The translations under genes were made by a program, and so were the position numbers. Below are positions 33,608-43,438 of a stretch of DNA of 64,000 nucleotides, piece by piece; within the stretch, counting starts at the first letter, position 1; every line of letters begins with the position of its first letter. A model generated the notes under the pieces. It was not told the DNA's origin. It ran no database searches and was given only the letters and a program-made list of their open reading frames with translations. Where the stretch lies: assembly GCF_900143075.1 (NCBI RefSeq), contig NZ_FRCY01000004.1, positions 433,573 through 497,572 on the forward strand, written 5' to 3'. This stretch comes from Cyclobacterium lianum. GTDB taxonomy: Bacteria > Bacteroidota > Bacteroidia > Cytophagales > Cyclobacteriaceae.

Positions 33608-34449
33608 AAAATTCCGGAAGTAATACCATAAATAAACATCATCGCCGTGATAATGGATATGCCCAATTGCAGGCTTGAAGAGATATTCTCCCCGGAGCCC
33701 ACCTGACGGATTTGCATGGGTTGCAAATACAATACATCATTTGGCTGAATAAAAAAATACGGAGAAGCGAGTAGCTGCCGGTCATTTAAATTTATCTGGT
33801 GTATTTTCATACCACCGTCGTACTGACGGATGAGGAAAAGTTCATTTTTTCTTGCCAGAATGTTGGATTCTCCGGCCAAAGAGATGGCGTCAAATATGGT
33901 TGCGCGGTTTTTTAGAATCACCTTTGGCCCCACACTCTGAAATTCTCCCAGCGTGGTAAACCGGATACCGCCTATCCGCAACCTCACCGATACATCCTCT
34001 TTAAAATAGGTATTGATGGCCTCCTGCACCTTATCGCGGGCCATTTCCTCGGTAAGGCCGGCTAATTTTATCTGCCCGAGAACGGGCATCCGTACAAAGC
34101 CGTCTTTGTCTATAGAATAACCTGAAAAATAAAAAATGTCCATGGCACCACCGCCACCACCGCCGGCCCTGCCGCCCCGGACCGCCGCAGCACCCTGGTA
34201 TTCAAATGCTGCCAGCAATTCCTGATTGGGAGAAGCAAAATCAATATCAACGATATCAAAAGGCTGTAGTACATATTCATAGTCTACTTCTGCGTAGGGT
34301 ATAAATTCATCCAGTTCGATAGGCTCATTGCCTTTGATATTCTGAAGGTAATTGATTCTTTTATTGCTGATACAGGAAGTAAACCATACAGAAAACAGCA
34401 CTATGGTAATCAGCCTTATCATATAAAAATTCAATTTAAATGCGTTCAA
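33604..34449 (-). CDS. wza: Outer-membrane polysaccharide export lipoprotein (Wza type)
   Basis: The 281-residue protein has a lipoprotein signal (VWFTSC), a poly_export (PES) domain near 60-150 (YVLQPFDIVDIDF and GFVRMPVLGQIKLAGLTEEMA) and an SLBB-like part (~170-250), then a hydrophobic helix near the C-terminus (LQLGISIITAMMFIYG) that may close against or cross the membrane. A glycine-rich insertion (GGRAGGGGGGAMD) interrupts the PES domain. Starting at the inner ATG (34422) would give a more normal signal. It is coupled to wzc by a 4-nt overlap. Confidence 0.88.
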   Translation of the reverse strand: MNAFKLNFYMIRLITIVLFSVWFTSCISNKRINYLQNIKGNEPIELDEFIPYAEVDYEYVLQPFDIVDIDFASPNQELLAAFEYQGAAAVRGGRAGGGGGGAMDIFYFSGYSIDKDGFVRMPVLGQIKLAGLTEEMARDKVQEAINTYFKEDVSVRLRIGGIRFTTLGEFQSVGPKVILKNRATIFDAISLAGESNILARKNELFLIRQYDGGMKIHQINLNDRQLLASPYFFIQPNDVLYLQPMQIRQVGSGENISSSLQLGISIITAMMFIYGITSGIF

Positions 34450-34505
34450 AATTAATTAATTATGAACGTTTAGGAAATTAATGCCAACAAATAATTTATT
34501 CGACA

Positions 34506-35663
34506 TTATTTTCTATCTAACAAACGGTTATATGCATTCAAAATCTCTGCATGCAGGTTTTTTCGGTCAAAATCCTTCTCAACACGGGCATACATTCTTT
34601 CAGCAAAGCCCTGCATCACCTCACGTTTTACAAACGCAAATTCCAATGCTTCTTTTAACGCAGCCACCTGCTTCAGGGGATAGACCAAAGCTGTTTTCAT
34701 GTGCACAGCCAGTTCCCTGTTACCAGCAATATCAGAACAAATGACAGGACAGCACATGGCCCCTGCCTCCAGCAAAACATTTGGGAAACCTTCCCGGTAT
34801 GAGGCGTGTACCAGTACATCACACAATGCAAGGTAATAAGGCACATGGTCTGTCCAGGGAATATGTACGATCCGCGGGTGATCTTTGATCTGGTTGATCG
34901 TCCTAATCTCCAGGGGATCAAGTTCCTGTTCAAAATCACCCACCAGCACCAGCCGGGATCGATTTACAATTTTTGACTGCACAAAGGCTTCTACGAGATT
35001 GGCAATGCCCTTGTCTTTTACCATCCTGCCTACAGCCAGAATCAGAAATTCATCCTCGCCGGGGCTGAGTCTCATCGTAGCCGCCACCAGGTGATTTTCC
35101 TGCAGATTGGCCCTGTTAAACACGCTTAAATCGACTCCATTTGAGGAGCCATTGCCGATAATTCTGACTTTATCCTCCCCGACAAGCTTTTCCTTCAGGA
35201 TGGCATCTTTTAGGGATAATGCATTGGGCCAGACTTCTACAGCAAATCGATACGTCAATTTCTCCATGGCCGCCAGCAATTTTTTTTGTTTGTCTGGCCG
35301 GGAGACATAGGGCAAGCCTGCTAGCGTATGTATGCGCACCGGTACACCCGCCATCCAGGCCGCGATCATGCCGAGCAGGCCTGCCTTAGGAGTATGGCTG
35401 TGAACAATGTCCGGCTTTTCCTTTCTGAATAAGCGGTACAACAACCAGATACAATACAGGTCCTTAATGGGTGTAATTTTGCGTGTGAAGGGTACAACTT
35501 CCTTCCTGATGTCCTTTTCGCTTCTCAGGACATCATGCCATTCCTTACCCTCTGAGCTGACAACCACTACCTCAAAACCGGCTTGAGAAAGGTACAGCAT
35601 CTGGTGTTTGAGTAATAATTTCAAAGAGAGCGGGACGGTGGTTAACCTGACAATTTTCGGCAT
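34506..35663 (-). CDS. Family 4 glycosyltransferase (GT4)
   Basis: From the ATG at 35663, the 385-residue protein has the GT-B fold of GT4: a Gly-poor start MPKIVRLTTVPLSLK, HSHTPKAGLLGMIAAWMAG, NGVDLSVFNR, the acceptor/donor core LAVGRMVKDKGIANLVEAF, and the E-x7-E motif ASYREGFPNVLLEAGAMCCPV. The start resembles FnlC/WbjE-type enzymes that act on lipid-linked sugars. Extension to the ATG at 35732 adds 23 residues with no homology pattern. It lies upstream of wza-wzc as the first gene of the export operon. Confidence 0.88.
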   Translation of the reverse strand: MPKIVRLTTVPLSLKLLLKHQMLYLSQAGFEVVVVSSEGKEWHDVLRSEKDIRKEVVPFTRKITPIKDLYCIWLLYRLFRKEKPDIVHSHTPKAGLLGMIAAWMAGVPVRIHTLAGLPYVSRPDKQKKLLAAMEKLTYRFAVEVWPNALSLKDAILKEKLVGEDKVRIIGNGSSNGVDLSVFNRANLQENHLVAATMRLSPGEDEFLILAVGRMVKDKGIANLVEAFVQSKIVNRSRLVLVGDFEQELDPLEIRTINQIKDHPRIVHIPWTDHVPYYLALCDVLVHASYREGFPNVLLEAGAMCCPVICSDIAGNRELAVHMKTALVYPLKQVAALKEALEFAFVKREVMQGFAERMYARVEKDFDRKNLHAEILNAYNRLLDRK

Positions 35664-35802
35664 GCTGCTGTATGGGTTATTTAAAAGTGCAAATATACCC
35701 GATAAATTCGTATGCCTGATATACAATTTCATTTAAACGTGAATACCAGTTTTGCATGGATCAAAAATAAAATCCTTCCCTAACTACATACCTGCATCAA
35801 AC

Positions 35803-35834
35803 AAAAAAGGTGAGGGATCAACCTCACCTTTTTT
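35803..35834. terminator. Bidirectional rho-independent terminator after susD
   Basis: AAAAAAGGTGAGG (35803-35815), a 6-nt loop, and CCTCACCTTTTTT (35822-35834) form a perfect 13-bp hairpin, flanked by A- and T-runs. It ends the SusCD transcript on the minus strand and isolates it from the glycosyltransferase gene. Confidence 0.9.
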
Positions 35835-35857
35835 ACTCTGTATCAAATCGTCTTAAA

Positions 35858-37636
35858 TCAATCGAATGCCGGATCCTGAGTCAGGGTCGGTGACCCATCC
35901 CTGAAGGACCTTTCTATAGCCTCCAGAGGAACCGGGAAATACTCGTGAACACCCTTTTCAAATGAGGCGTTGCTCAGGTAAGTCCTCTTGGTTGCTTCTT
36001 CGTCAAGGTATTCATTCATGGTTTCGGCCGCAATTCCCCAACGTTGCAGGTCAAAGAACCTGTGGCCTTCCATAGCAAACTCCAGCCTGGTCTCCATCCT
36101 GACGGCCTTTCTGGCCACATCCTGATCTGTCCATGGCTGGTCATAGGTAGAAATGACATAGTTGGCGGCAGGTTCGCCTTCTACTATGGTAAAATCGTTA
36201 CGTTCCGCACCCTGAACGGCCCGCGGTACAAATCCGGCAGGGTTTGCAGCCCTTTCGCGGATCATGTTTACCAATTCCCTGGCCCGCTCAAGGTTACCGA
36301 GTTCTACTTCAACTTCGGCAAGCCATAGGATTACCATTCCTAATCTCATGATGCGGTAATTGTTGGCTGAAAGCCGTGGGTTGGCACCGATCCCGAAGAA
36401 CTCCGGCTCTGCCACATGCTTTTTCGGTGAATAGGGACCTGCGTAGTTCTGATCCCGGATAAAGTCACTACCGTGGATCTTATAGCCCTTGTACAGGATA
36501 TCCCTTCTACCTACGGTATGGTCTAACCTGGGATCCAGCGGGCCCTCATAGGGATCAAAAGGGTCGTTCCATGCCAGACCCTGATCATTGGGGACATCCT
36601 CTTCATTGAAAGTATCCAATAAAGGCAATCCTTCAGGCGAAGTTTTGTAGGCGTTTACCAGGTTTTGAGTGGGCTGGTAAAATCCACAACATCCCCAGGG
36701 ATCCGTATACGGATAGTTAAGGGTAGTACCCTCATTGGCGGCCGCCGTAGTGGCACTGGAAATCGAAAACTGGATTTCAAAGATAGATTCCTCATTGTTC
36801 CTTCTGCCGACCAGGAAATTTTCTTCAAAAGTCGGCGTAAGCGCAAAAGGACCATTGTTCACGATATCATCGAGGAGCGTCTTGGCTTCCTGCAGGACAG
36901 CCGTATTGGCTACACCAGTTGACTGGTCCCAGCCCTGAAACATTTTTGCTTTGGCAAGAAAAGCCTGCGCAGCCCATTTGGTTGGTCTGCCTACTTCGCT
37001 TTGTACTTCCGGGAGGACCTCCATTGCCGCTTCAAAATCAGCCTCGATATCTGGCCAGATTTCACTGTCATTGGGCACTTTACTACTTTCCAGATCAGAA
37101 AGCACAAAGGTTTCATCGTCTATATAAGGAACTCTCTCCCACATTTTTCTGGCTTCCATATGGAAAAAGCCTCTCAAAAATCTGGCTTCTGCGATGATCT
37201 GAGTTCGTCTTGCGTCTGACACATCTTCAGCTTCCTTGAGTGTATTCAACACATCGTTGGTTCTGGCTACCCCTTTGTATACCGCCCTCCACTTGTTTCG
37301 CAGGTGAAGGTTGGTGGGTTGAAAATCAAATGTTTCCAGAAAGGACTGTTCGGGTTGGTCACCTGCATCCGTACCTTTGTACGCATCATCAGATACTACG
37401 CCTCCATATACCCAATTGTCTATGGTTCCATTCCATCCGGACTGCCCGTCCAGGCCATATCCATCGATCATGGCATAAGCTCCCAGAAGCAGGCCTTCCA
37501 CACCTTGTGCATTCTCAAGACCTACTGTACTGAACTGTCCCTGGGGAACAGTTTCCAGAAATTCTTCCTGGCAGGAAGTCGTCATCGCTCCCATTACCAA
37601 AGCAGCTGTTGCTAGTTTAAAATATATCCTTTTCAT
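35858..37636 (-). CDS. SusD/RagB family nutrient-binding lipoprotein
   Basis: The 592-residue lipoprotein starts with MTTSCQEEFLE (lipidated Cys22), and has the SusD tetratricopeptide-like pattern: ARFLRGFFHMEARKMW, AKWAAQAFLAKAKMF, a RagB-like NYRIMRLGMVILWLAEVEVELGNLERA block, and ETRLEFAMEGHRFFDLQRWG near the C-terminus. It caps the SusC partner and delivers oligosaccharide or another polymer fragment. The gene follows susC by 27 nt. No substrate-specific enzyme is adjacent, except the cytochrome and DUF1080 genes upstream. Confidence 0.95.
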   Translation of the reverse strand: MKRIYFKLATAALVMGAMTTSCQEEFLETVPQGQFSTVGLENAQGVEGLLLGAYAMIDGYGLDGQSGWNGTIDNWVYGGVVSDDAYKGTDAGDQPEQSFLETFDFQPTNLHLRNKWRAVYKGVARTNDVLNTLKEAEDVSDARRTQIIAEARFLRGFFHMEARKMWERVPYIDDETFVLSDLESSKVPNDSEIWPDIEADFEAAMEVLPEVQSEVGRPTKWAAQAFLAKAKMFQGWDQSTGVANTAVLQEAKTLLDDIVNNGPFALTPTFEENFLVGRRNNEESIFEIQFSISSATTAAANEGTTLNYPYTDPWGCCGFYQPTQNLVNAYKTSPEGLPLLDTFNEEDVPNDQGLAWNDPFDPYEGPLDPRLDHTVGRRDILYKGYKIHGSDFIRDQNYAGPYSPKKHVAEPEFFGIGANPRLSANNYRIMRLGMVILWLAEVEVELGNLERARELVNMIRERAANPAGFVPRAVQGAERNDFTIVEGEPAANYVISTYDQPWTDQDVARKAVRMETRLEFAMEGHRFFDLQRWGIAAETMNEYLDEEATKRTYLSNASFEKGVHEYFPVPLEAIERSFRDGSPTLTQDPAFD

Positions 37637-37663
37637 AAAATTGCTTCTTTAAATGGTGATCAA

Positions 37664-40600
37664 TTAAAATGTCACGTTAACACCCAGGATCAGGTTTCTG
37701 GACACAGGCATGTAACCTCCGTCAAACCCTATGGTATTGTTGCTACCGGTCTGGATTTCAGGGTTTGTACCTGTGTATTTTGTTATGGTAAAGAGGTTTT
37801 GAGCCTGGAAATAAATAGAAGCCCTGCTCATACCCAGGTTATCCAGCGTAGCATCATTTAGATTGTACGTCAACTGTGCATTTCTCATCCTGAAGTATGA
37901 ACCGTCCTCTACGAAGTAGCTCGAGGGTCGGCTGCTGATCTGGTCATTGGCATCCATGATCGGAAGAGTACCTCCGGTATTGTTGGGCTGCCAGGCATCA
38001 TACAGTGCCGCTTTGGATTTGTTACCCTGGAAGGTGTTGAAATCGGTCCAGTAGTTGATATAGTTAAAAATATCATTACCTACGGAGCCATTGCCAAACA
38101 GGGTAAGATCCCAATTTCTGTATCCTACGTTGAGGTTTATTCCGTAAACAAAATCCGGGTGGGGATTACCAATAACAGTTCGGTCAGCATCAGTGATCAC
38201 TCCGTCTCCGTTAACGTCTTCTACCTTAAATTTACCTACAGCATTGTAGGTACCATAGGGGGGGTGCGCACTAACTTCCTCTTCTGTCTGGAATATACCC
38301 AGATTGTTGTAACCGAAGAAGGAAGAAATCGGGAAACCAGACTGAGTAATGGTCACAGAAGGCACCCTTGTGGAAGCACCAAATAGTACGTTGTCCTCAT
38401 TTTCAGCCAGATTATCCACATTGTTTCTGTACATGGAATAATTTGCTGACACACCATATCTCAACTCTCCTCCGAGCGCGGTATCGTCTAATCCCAGGTT
38501 CAGGTCAATGCCCTTATTGGTCATCTGACCTACATTGAAGAAGGGAGCAGTCGCATCCCCATGACCGTAATTGATCGGAGTTTGAAACAGCATGTCGGTA
38601 GTCACACGATTCCACACATCCAACTCGAAGAAATACTTGCCTTCAGCAAATTCCACATCCAATCCGATATTGTTGGAAGTAGTTGCTTCCCATCTGGCAT
38701 TCGGGTTTCCAAATCTCAATGCATCAAAGCCGAGGGCCGGAGTTGAAGTAGATCCATCTATTGGATAACCTGCATTGAAGATGTTGGAACGATAGGTGGT
38801 GTAGGCGTTGTAATCCCCGATCAGCTGGTTACCTGTTTTACCCCAGCCATACCTCAATTTCATGTCAGAAACAAAGGGTAGGGCTTCAGCGACGGCAGCT
38901 TCATCAGACAATCTCCAACCCAAACTGAAAGCCGGGAAAGTCGCATTTCTCGAGGCTGCAAGAAACCTGGACGAACCATCATTTCTCAGGATAAACTGAA
39001 CCAGGTATTTGCCATCATAGGAATAGTTTAATTTTCCAAACTGAGAATATAACCTGTAGTCGTTTACAACCCGGCCGAAGTTGGTCGCTGTATTGGGGTC
39101 ACCCAGATCCAGATAAGAAATGATTGGAACCGTTTCGAAAGCGAATCGCTGTCTCGCAGCACCGAAGATTTCGCCGAATTCTTTGATAGACTCTATTCCG
39201 AGGTAGGCATCAAAAGCATGAACATCATTGAAAGTTTTGGTATAACTGATGGTGTTTGTCCAAACCCACTGATAAGAATACTCATTTTCTGAGGTGGAGC
39301 TGTTTACAAAGTTACCTTCCACATACTCCGGCTGAGGCCTACCAATGAATAGCGCGCGCCGGTTATTGGCATCCACGCCGAAGCTGGACCTCACGTTGAT
39401 GTTGTCGGTAAGGTCTACTTGTGCATATACGTTTCCAAAGGCTCTCAGAGAAAGGTTCCTGTTGTCACGTGCTCTGACGAGTACAGCGACCGGGTTGAAG
39501 TTGTTGCCCAGATTGGCTCCTCTACTCCCCGCAAAGTTGCCCATGATATCATAAACCGGCAATAACGGGTGCTGCAGGGAAGAACTAAATACTGCATTTT
39601 GCTCCGCATTGTTTCCGGCAGATCCGTTTCCGAAACCTCCCTTACGATTACCGACGGTTACGGAGAGGTTTTCACCAATTGTCAGTCGGTTGTTCAAGGC
39701 TTTAAATTCGGTATTGGCCCTTACAGAGTAGCGGTCATACCCGATATCTCTTACTACCCCGTCCTGGCTGAAATAATTCAAAGAAAGCGCATACCTTCCA
39801 TTTTCAGTTCCTCCGTTTGCGGTGATCTGATAACTTTGGATCGGCGCAGTTCTGGTAGTTTCTGCCCACCAGTCTGTGTCGGCAGCTCTGGTGATGGGAT
39901 AGATATTACCCGGCTCCAAAGCATACAGGCTTGGATCTACGCCGGGGTCACCTTCCATGGCACCACTGGGGAACACATAATCAGGTATACTCACCTCACC
40001 GTTTGGCCCCCAGGAGTATTGACCATGGCTGGGAGTTCTTCCTGCATATATGTTCGCCAGATACAGGTATTCACCCAATTCTCTGGCGTTCAGTGGATCA
40101 GGACCCCTTTCCGCTGTCTGGGTGCCGTAAAAGGCATCGAATGCGATGGTTGGTTTTCCGACTTTTCCTCTTTTGGTGGTGATGATCACTACCCCGTTTG
40201 CTGCTCTGGAACCGTAAATGGAGGCCGCAGATGCATCTTTCAGAATCTGGATAGACTCGATATCATTTGGATTCAAATTGCCCTGATTCTGGGTAGGTAC
40301 GCCATCAATCACATACAAGGGATCGTTATTGTTGATGGTACCAAAACCACGGATCCGGACTGTAGCACCTCCTCCGGGCGTAGCATCGTTGACAATCGTC
40401 ACCCCGGCTGCCCTTCCCTGCAGCTGCTGGGCGAAGGTTGTCGCTGGTATGGACAACAATTCTTCTGAATCTACAGAAGTAACGGCGCCGGTGATCTCCC
40501 GCCTGGATTGAGAACCATATCCGGTCACTACGACCTCGTCCAAACCGCTGACGCCCTGTTCCAACTGAACATCAATGGTGGTACGGCTGCCAACCACCTC

Positions 40601-40858
40601 TTCTAAATTGGTAAAGCCCAAAAAGGAAAAGACCAGGGTCGCTTCCTGATTGGGTACGGTGATGGTATACTCTCCGTCCAAATCTGTCACAGTACCATTG
40701 GCGGTACCTTTCACCAATACCGCGGCACCCGGCAATGGCTCTCCTAAATCATCTGAAACAGTACCTGAAATCTCGATCTGTGCGAATACGGAAGCCGTAC
40801 TCACCAGAAGAGCCAACAGTGCCATACTGCTTAACTTGCAAATTTTTGACATAAGCAT
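37664..40858 (-). CDS. SusC/RagA family TonB-dependent transporter
   Basis: The 1064-residue receptor has a signal ending VFAQIE, a CarboxypepD_reg-like domain (~28-110), DEVVVTGYG before the plug, and SusC signature segments LYVIDGVPTQN and ASAASIYGSRAANGVVIITTK, then a 22-strand barrel with closing VNVTF. It imports glycans or peptides with SusD. There is no STN domain, unlike the receptor at 7175. A 570-nt leader precedes the gene. An inner ATG at 40852 is an equal start. Confidence 0.96.
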   Translation of the reverse strand: MLMSKICKLSSMALLALLVSTASVFAQIEISGTVSDDLGEPLPGAAVLVKGTANGTVTDLDGEYTITVPNQEATLVFSFLGFTNLEEVVGSRTTIDVQLEQGVSGLDEVVVTGYGSQSRREITGAVTSVDSEELLSIPATTFAQQLQGRAAGVTIVNDATPGGGATVRIRGFGTINNNDPLYVIDGVPTQNQGNLNPNDIESIQILKDASAASIYGSRAANGVVIITTKRGKVGKPTIAFDAFYGTQTAERGPDPLNARELGEYLYLANIYAGRTPSHGQYSWGPNGEVSIPDYVFPSGAMEGDPGVDPSLYALEPGNIYPITRAADTDWWAETTRTAPIQSYQITANGGTENGRYALSLNYFSQDGVVRDIGYDRYSVRANTEFKALNNRLTIGENLSVTVGNRKGGFGNGSAGNNAEQNAVFSSSLQHPLLPVYDIMGNFAGSRGANLGNNFNPVAVLVRARDNRNLSLRAFGNVYAQVDLTDNINVRSSFGVDANNRRALFIGRPQPEYVEGNFVNSSTSENEYSYQWVWTNTISYTKTFNDVHAFDAYLGIESIKEFGEIFGAARQRFAFETVPIISYLDLGDPNTATNFGRVVNDYRLYSQFGKLNYSYDGKYLVQFILRNDGSSRFLAASRNATFPAFSLGWRLSDEAAVAEALPFVSDMKLRYGWGKTGNQLIGDYNAYTTYRSNIFNAGYPIDGSTSTPALGFDALRFGNPNARWEATTSNNIGLDVEFAEGKYFFELDVWNRVTTDMLFQTPINYGHGDATAPFFNVGQMTNKGIDLNLGLDDTALGGELRYGVSANYSMYRNNVDNLAENEDNVLFGASTRVPSVTITQSGFPISSFFGYNNLGIFQTEEEVSAHPPYGTYNAVGKFKVEDVNGDGVITDADRTVIGNPHPDFVYGINLNVGYRNWDLTLFGNGSVGNDIFNYINYWTDFNTFQGNKSKAALYDAWQPNNTGGTLPIMDANDQISSRPSSYFVEDGSYFRMRNAQLTYNLNDATLDNLGMSRASIYFQAQNLFTITKYTGTNPEIQTGSNNTIGFDGGYMPVSRNLILGVNVTF

Positions 40859-41425
40859 CTAGTTGAGTTTAAAGTGTATTGATTTATTTTAACTGTATTA
40901 TATAAAATATATAATCCTATTTAAAATAGACGAGTAAAATCCGAAAAAATATTGAATCTTACATATCTATGCACTATGATACTCGGAAAGGAACAGATCC
41001 CATCATAAGTATCAATTTTCACGATTTTGAATAAATGTTAGTCCAGGGGGATTGCAGGTTCTCGGTATGGGGAATTATCCGGGAAATCCAAAAAATGGGA
41101 TGTAAATAGATGTTTCATGTTCGGTTAAGATTAGGTTTATTGACAAGTAACATTTAAACATGCAGCAACACAAAAACCCTGTGTGACATCCAAATGTTTG
41201 AACAATTCTACAATTTTTTTTGAAAAGAAAAAATCATATTTGAAAATTTATCAAACAAAAATTTCCTGACTACTATTGGAGCAATTTCATCCCACAAAAA
41301 GCTCATTTAAACTACTTTAGTGAAAAATTAAAATTAGGTTATTTCTTATTTACTATTATTAATTTGATTGATAATATTTTTAATAAAAAAACAGGAAATA
41401 AATCTGTGAATTTAACCTATAGCGT
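40859..41425. other. Long leader upstream of susC
   Basis: About 570 nt, very AT-rich, without a reading frame I can support. I found no exact TAnnTTTG on the minus strand (CAAAnnTA on the plus strand). It is the likely place for the susC promoter and a leader or antisense RNA, but none is visible. Confidence 0.5.
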
Positions 41426-41458
41426 AAAAAAAACAGTCTTTGTCAGGACTGCTTTTTT
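41426..41458 (-). terminator. Terminator after the beta-propeller cytochrome gene
   Basis: On the minus strand CAGTC (41451-41447) pairs with GACTG (41438-41434) around an 8-nt loop, followed by a run of eight T. The plus strand also has a T-run, so it can act in both directions. Confidence 0.6.
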
Positions 41459-41464
41459 CTTTGT

Positions 41465-43438
41465 TTATTTCAGGGAATTGATCCATTGAGCGATTTTCAT
41501 CGCATCTTCCCTGGGCACATGCGGCATCGGCGGCATGGGGGTGGCGTAATCCGGCCAGTTTTCAGGCTTGGGCGTATGGATCAGAGAAACAATCTCCTCT
41601 GGCGTGTAATTTCTCCTGGCCACATCTTTATAGGCAGGACCAACCTGTTTGGTATCCTTATTGTGGCAGGCAATACAAGTATGCCGGGAAAGCAGGGCGC
41701 TGACCAGGGCCTCGTCAATCTTATCCCCTGAGCCCTGCGGAACCTCTTCTTCCTTTCCACTTACCGATACTGCCTCCGGACTTACACTTGAAGGGCTGAC
41801 TGGCTCCGAACGATCAGAGGAATTAAAAGTGCTCACCTCATTCCCGGCCAATAAGGCACCTTCCGGAATTTCATTTAAGGTGTAGTAGGCGGAGGGATGT
41901 ACCAGGGAGTAAAAATTATCCTTTTCCCGGATTCCGTCTAGTTGGATGTGGTGGATATGGTATTGGGTCAGGCCATCAATTTTAATTCTTACCCGCATCA
42001 AATCATCCGATACCTTCACCCCCGTCACTGCTGCCATTTCATTGGCCACTGGTGGACTACCATATACGGGATGGTATTTGTAAATGAAGGTTTGAACTTT
42101 GTAGGAGGCGAGATCCTTAGCCGATTGCTTATCTACCGGCTGGGTAAATTCTATTTCAAAACCGTCCGGCATGGCCCTGACATTCCTCATTTCAAAAGGA
42201 ATTTCTCCGTTCCATACCAATCGTTCCAGACCCTCATTGGCATCTCCTGCGGATCCCCATCCCCGATTGGTCTCTCCCACAAAGAGAGAGCCATCCTGTG
42301 CCCAGGCCATGCGCAATACTCCCGACCTAAAGTTACTTCTGAAGTCAATTGCAGCACCCTGCAGCACCCCGTTTACTTCTTCCATCATCACCCGCATGAT
42401 TTTGCTTTGCCCCTGGTCTCCCACCAGCAATTGCCCCGCAAAAGGTCCAAAATGTCCATCAGGGATTTTTATCGGTTCAGAAGTCGATATTCCGTGTATA
42501 CCATAAGGAAACCAAACTGCCGGAAGAGTAATTTGGGGAAGCTTTTCCTTTGCCTGATAGAGCGTCAGGTAGTCTTCGTCCACAATATTTTCGGGTTTGA
42601 TATATCTGCCCTGCTCATTTTTTACCTTCCTTGGGTCAACCACGGCATCAAAAGCCGCAGTAGTAAGGTCTAAAGGAGAATTTTCCATTCCAGTCCACCT
42701 CAAACCGGCGGGATGCCCGGCGAAAGCTCCTTTTTGGATGTGCCAGATTCCCCCGGAGGCCATGTAATCACCCTGGTTTTCTGTATAGAACAGCTTCCCG
42801 TCAATATGGGCCAATCCGGCGGGAGAGCGCATGCCTGTCGCCCAGGGCTCCATCTTACCCTCCGGACTGATTTTCATGATCCAGCCCCTGAAAGGTACAC
42901 GGCTTTCGCCGCGCCACCATTCCTCGTTGCCAAATGCCACATTTCCTGAAACGTAAAAATTACCCTCATCGTCTACCACCGGACCATAGCTGTATTCATG
43001 GTAATGCCCGGAGACGGGCCAATTGTAGATCGTTTGATAGTGATCTGCTTTTCCATCCTGATTGCGGTCTGCCAATTTGGTCAGCTCCCCCCTTTGAGAA
43101 CAATAGAAAGCGCCGTCTTTGTATACCAGCCCGAGAATTTCATGAAGTCCGGAGGCAAATTTCCTGAAGTAAGGCCTCGCTCCGGTGGGGTTTTCTACGA
43201 CATATACTTCCCCTCTCCGGGTGGCTACACCCAGATTTCCATTGGGCATCACTGCGAGCCCGCCTACCTCCAGCAAAATGCCTTCCGGAGCCCTGACTCG
43301 TAAAATCTTAAAGAAATCTTCCTCCATTGGAGATTCCTGCGCCCAGGCTGCCTGCGCTAACATCAAGCCCGTTAACATGAGGATAAGTCCGGGTATTTGC
43401 TTGCAATTCATGATCATTTGACTTCTAATTCTACGCAT
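41465..43438 (-). CDS. Secreted beta-propeller protein with C-terminal cytochrome c domain
   Basis: The 657-residue protein has a signal peptide ending QAAWAQ, a PVC-type six-bladed beta-propeller (~50-420, blades such as LAVMPNGNLGVATRRGEVYVVEN and WAQDGSLFVGETNRGWG), a beta domain (~430-530), a Ser/Glu-rich linker, and a cytochrome c domain with CIACH near 590 and Met as distal ligand (ATPMPPMPH). It resembles soluble sugar dehydrogenase-like proteins, which pass electrons to a haem. Its ATG overlaps the DUF1080 stop by 1 nt, so the two act together. Confidence 0.88.
   Translation of the reverse strand: MRRIRSQMIMNCKQIPGLILMLTGLMLAQAAWAQESPMEEDFFKILRVRAPEGILLEVGGLAVMPNGNLGVATRRGEVYVVENPTGARPYFRKFASGLHEILGLVYKDGAFYCSQRGELTKLADRNQDGKADHYQTIYNWPVSGHYHEYSYGPVVDDEGNFYVSGNVAFGNEEWWRGESRVPFRGWIMKISPEGKMEPWATGMRSPAGLAHIDGKLFYTENQGDYMASGGIWHIQKGAFAGHPAGLRWTGMENSPLDLTTAAFDAVVDPRKVKNEQGRYIKPENIVDEDYLTLYQAKEKLPQITLPAVWFPYGIHGISTSEPIKIPDGHFGPFAGQLLVGDQGQSKIMRVMMEEVNGVLQGAAIDFRSNFRSGVLRMAWAQDGSLFVGETNRGWGSAGDANEGLERLVWNGEIPFEMRNVRAMPDGFEIEFTQPVDKQSAKDLASYKVQTFIYKYHPVYGSPPVANEMAAVTGVKVSDDLMRVRIKIDGLTQYHIHHIQLDGIREKDNFYSLVHPSAYYTLNEIPEGALLAGNEVSTFNSSDRSEPVSPSSVSPEAVSVSGKEEEVPQGSGDKIDEALVSALLSRHTCIACHNKDTKQVGPAYKDVARRNYTPEEIVSLIHTPKPENWPDYATPMPPMPHVPREDAMKIAQWINSLK

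Noticed and set aside
35664..35732. 23-residue extension of the glycosyltransferase
   Set aside because: The extension has no homology pattern and the GT4 fold starts at MPKIV.
39569..40468. 299-residue plus-strand frame
   Set aside because: It lies opposite susC, whose SusC motifs are unmistakable; long antisense frames are common against such genes.
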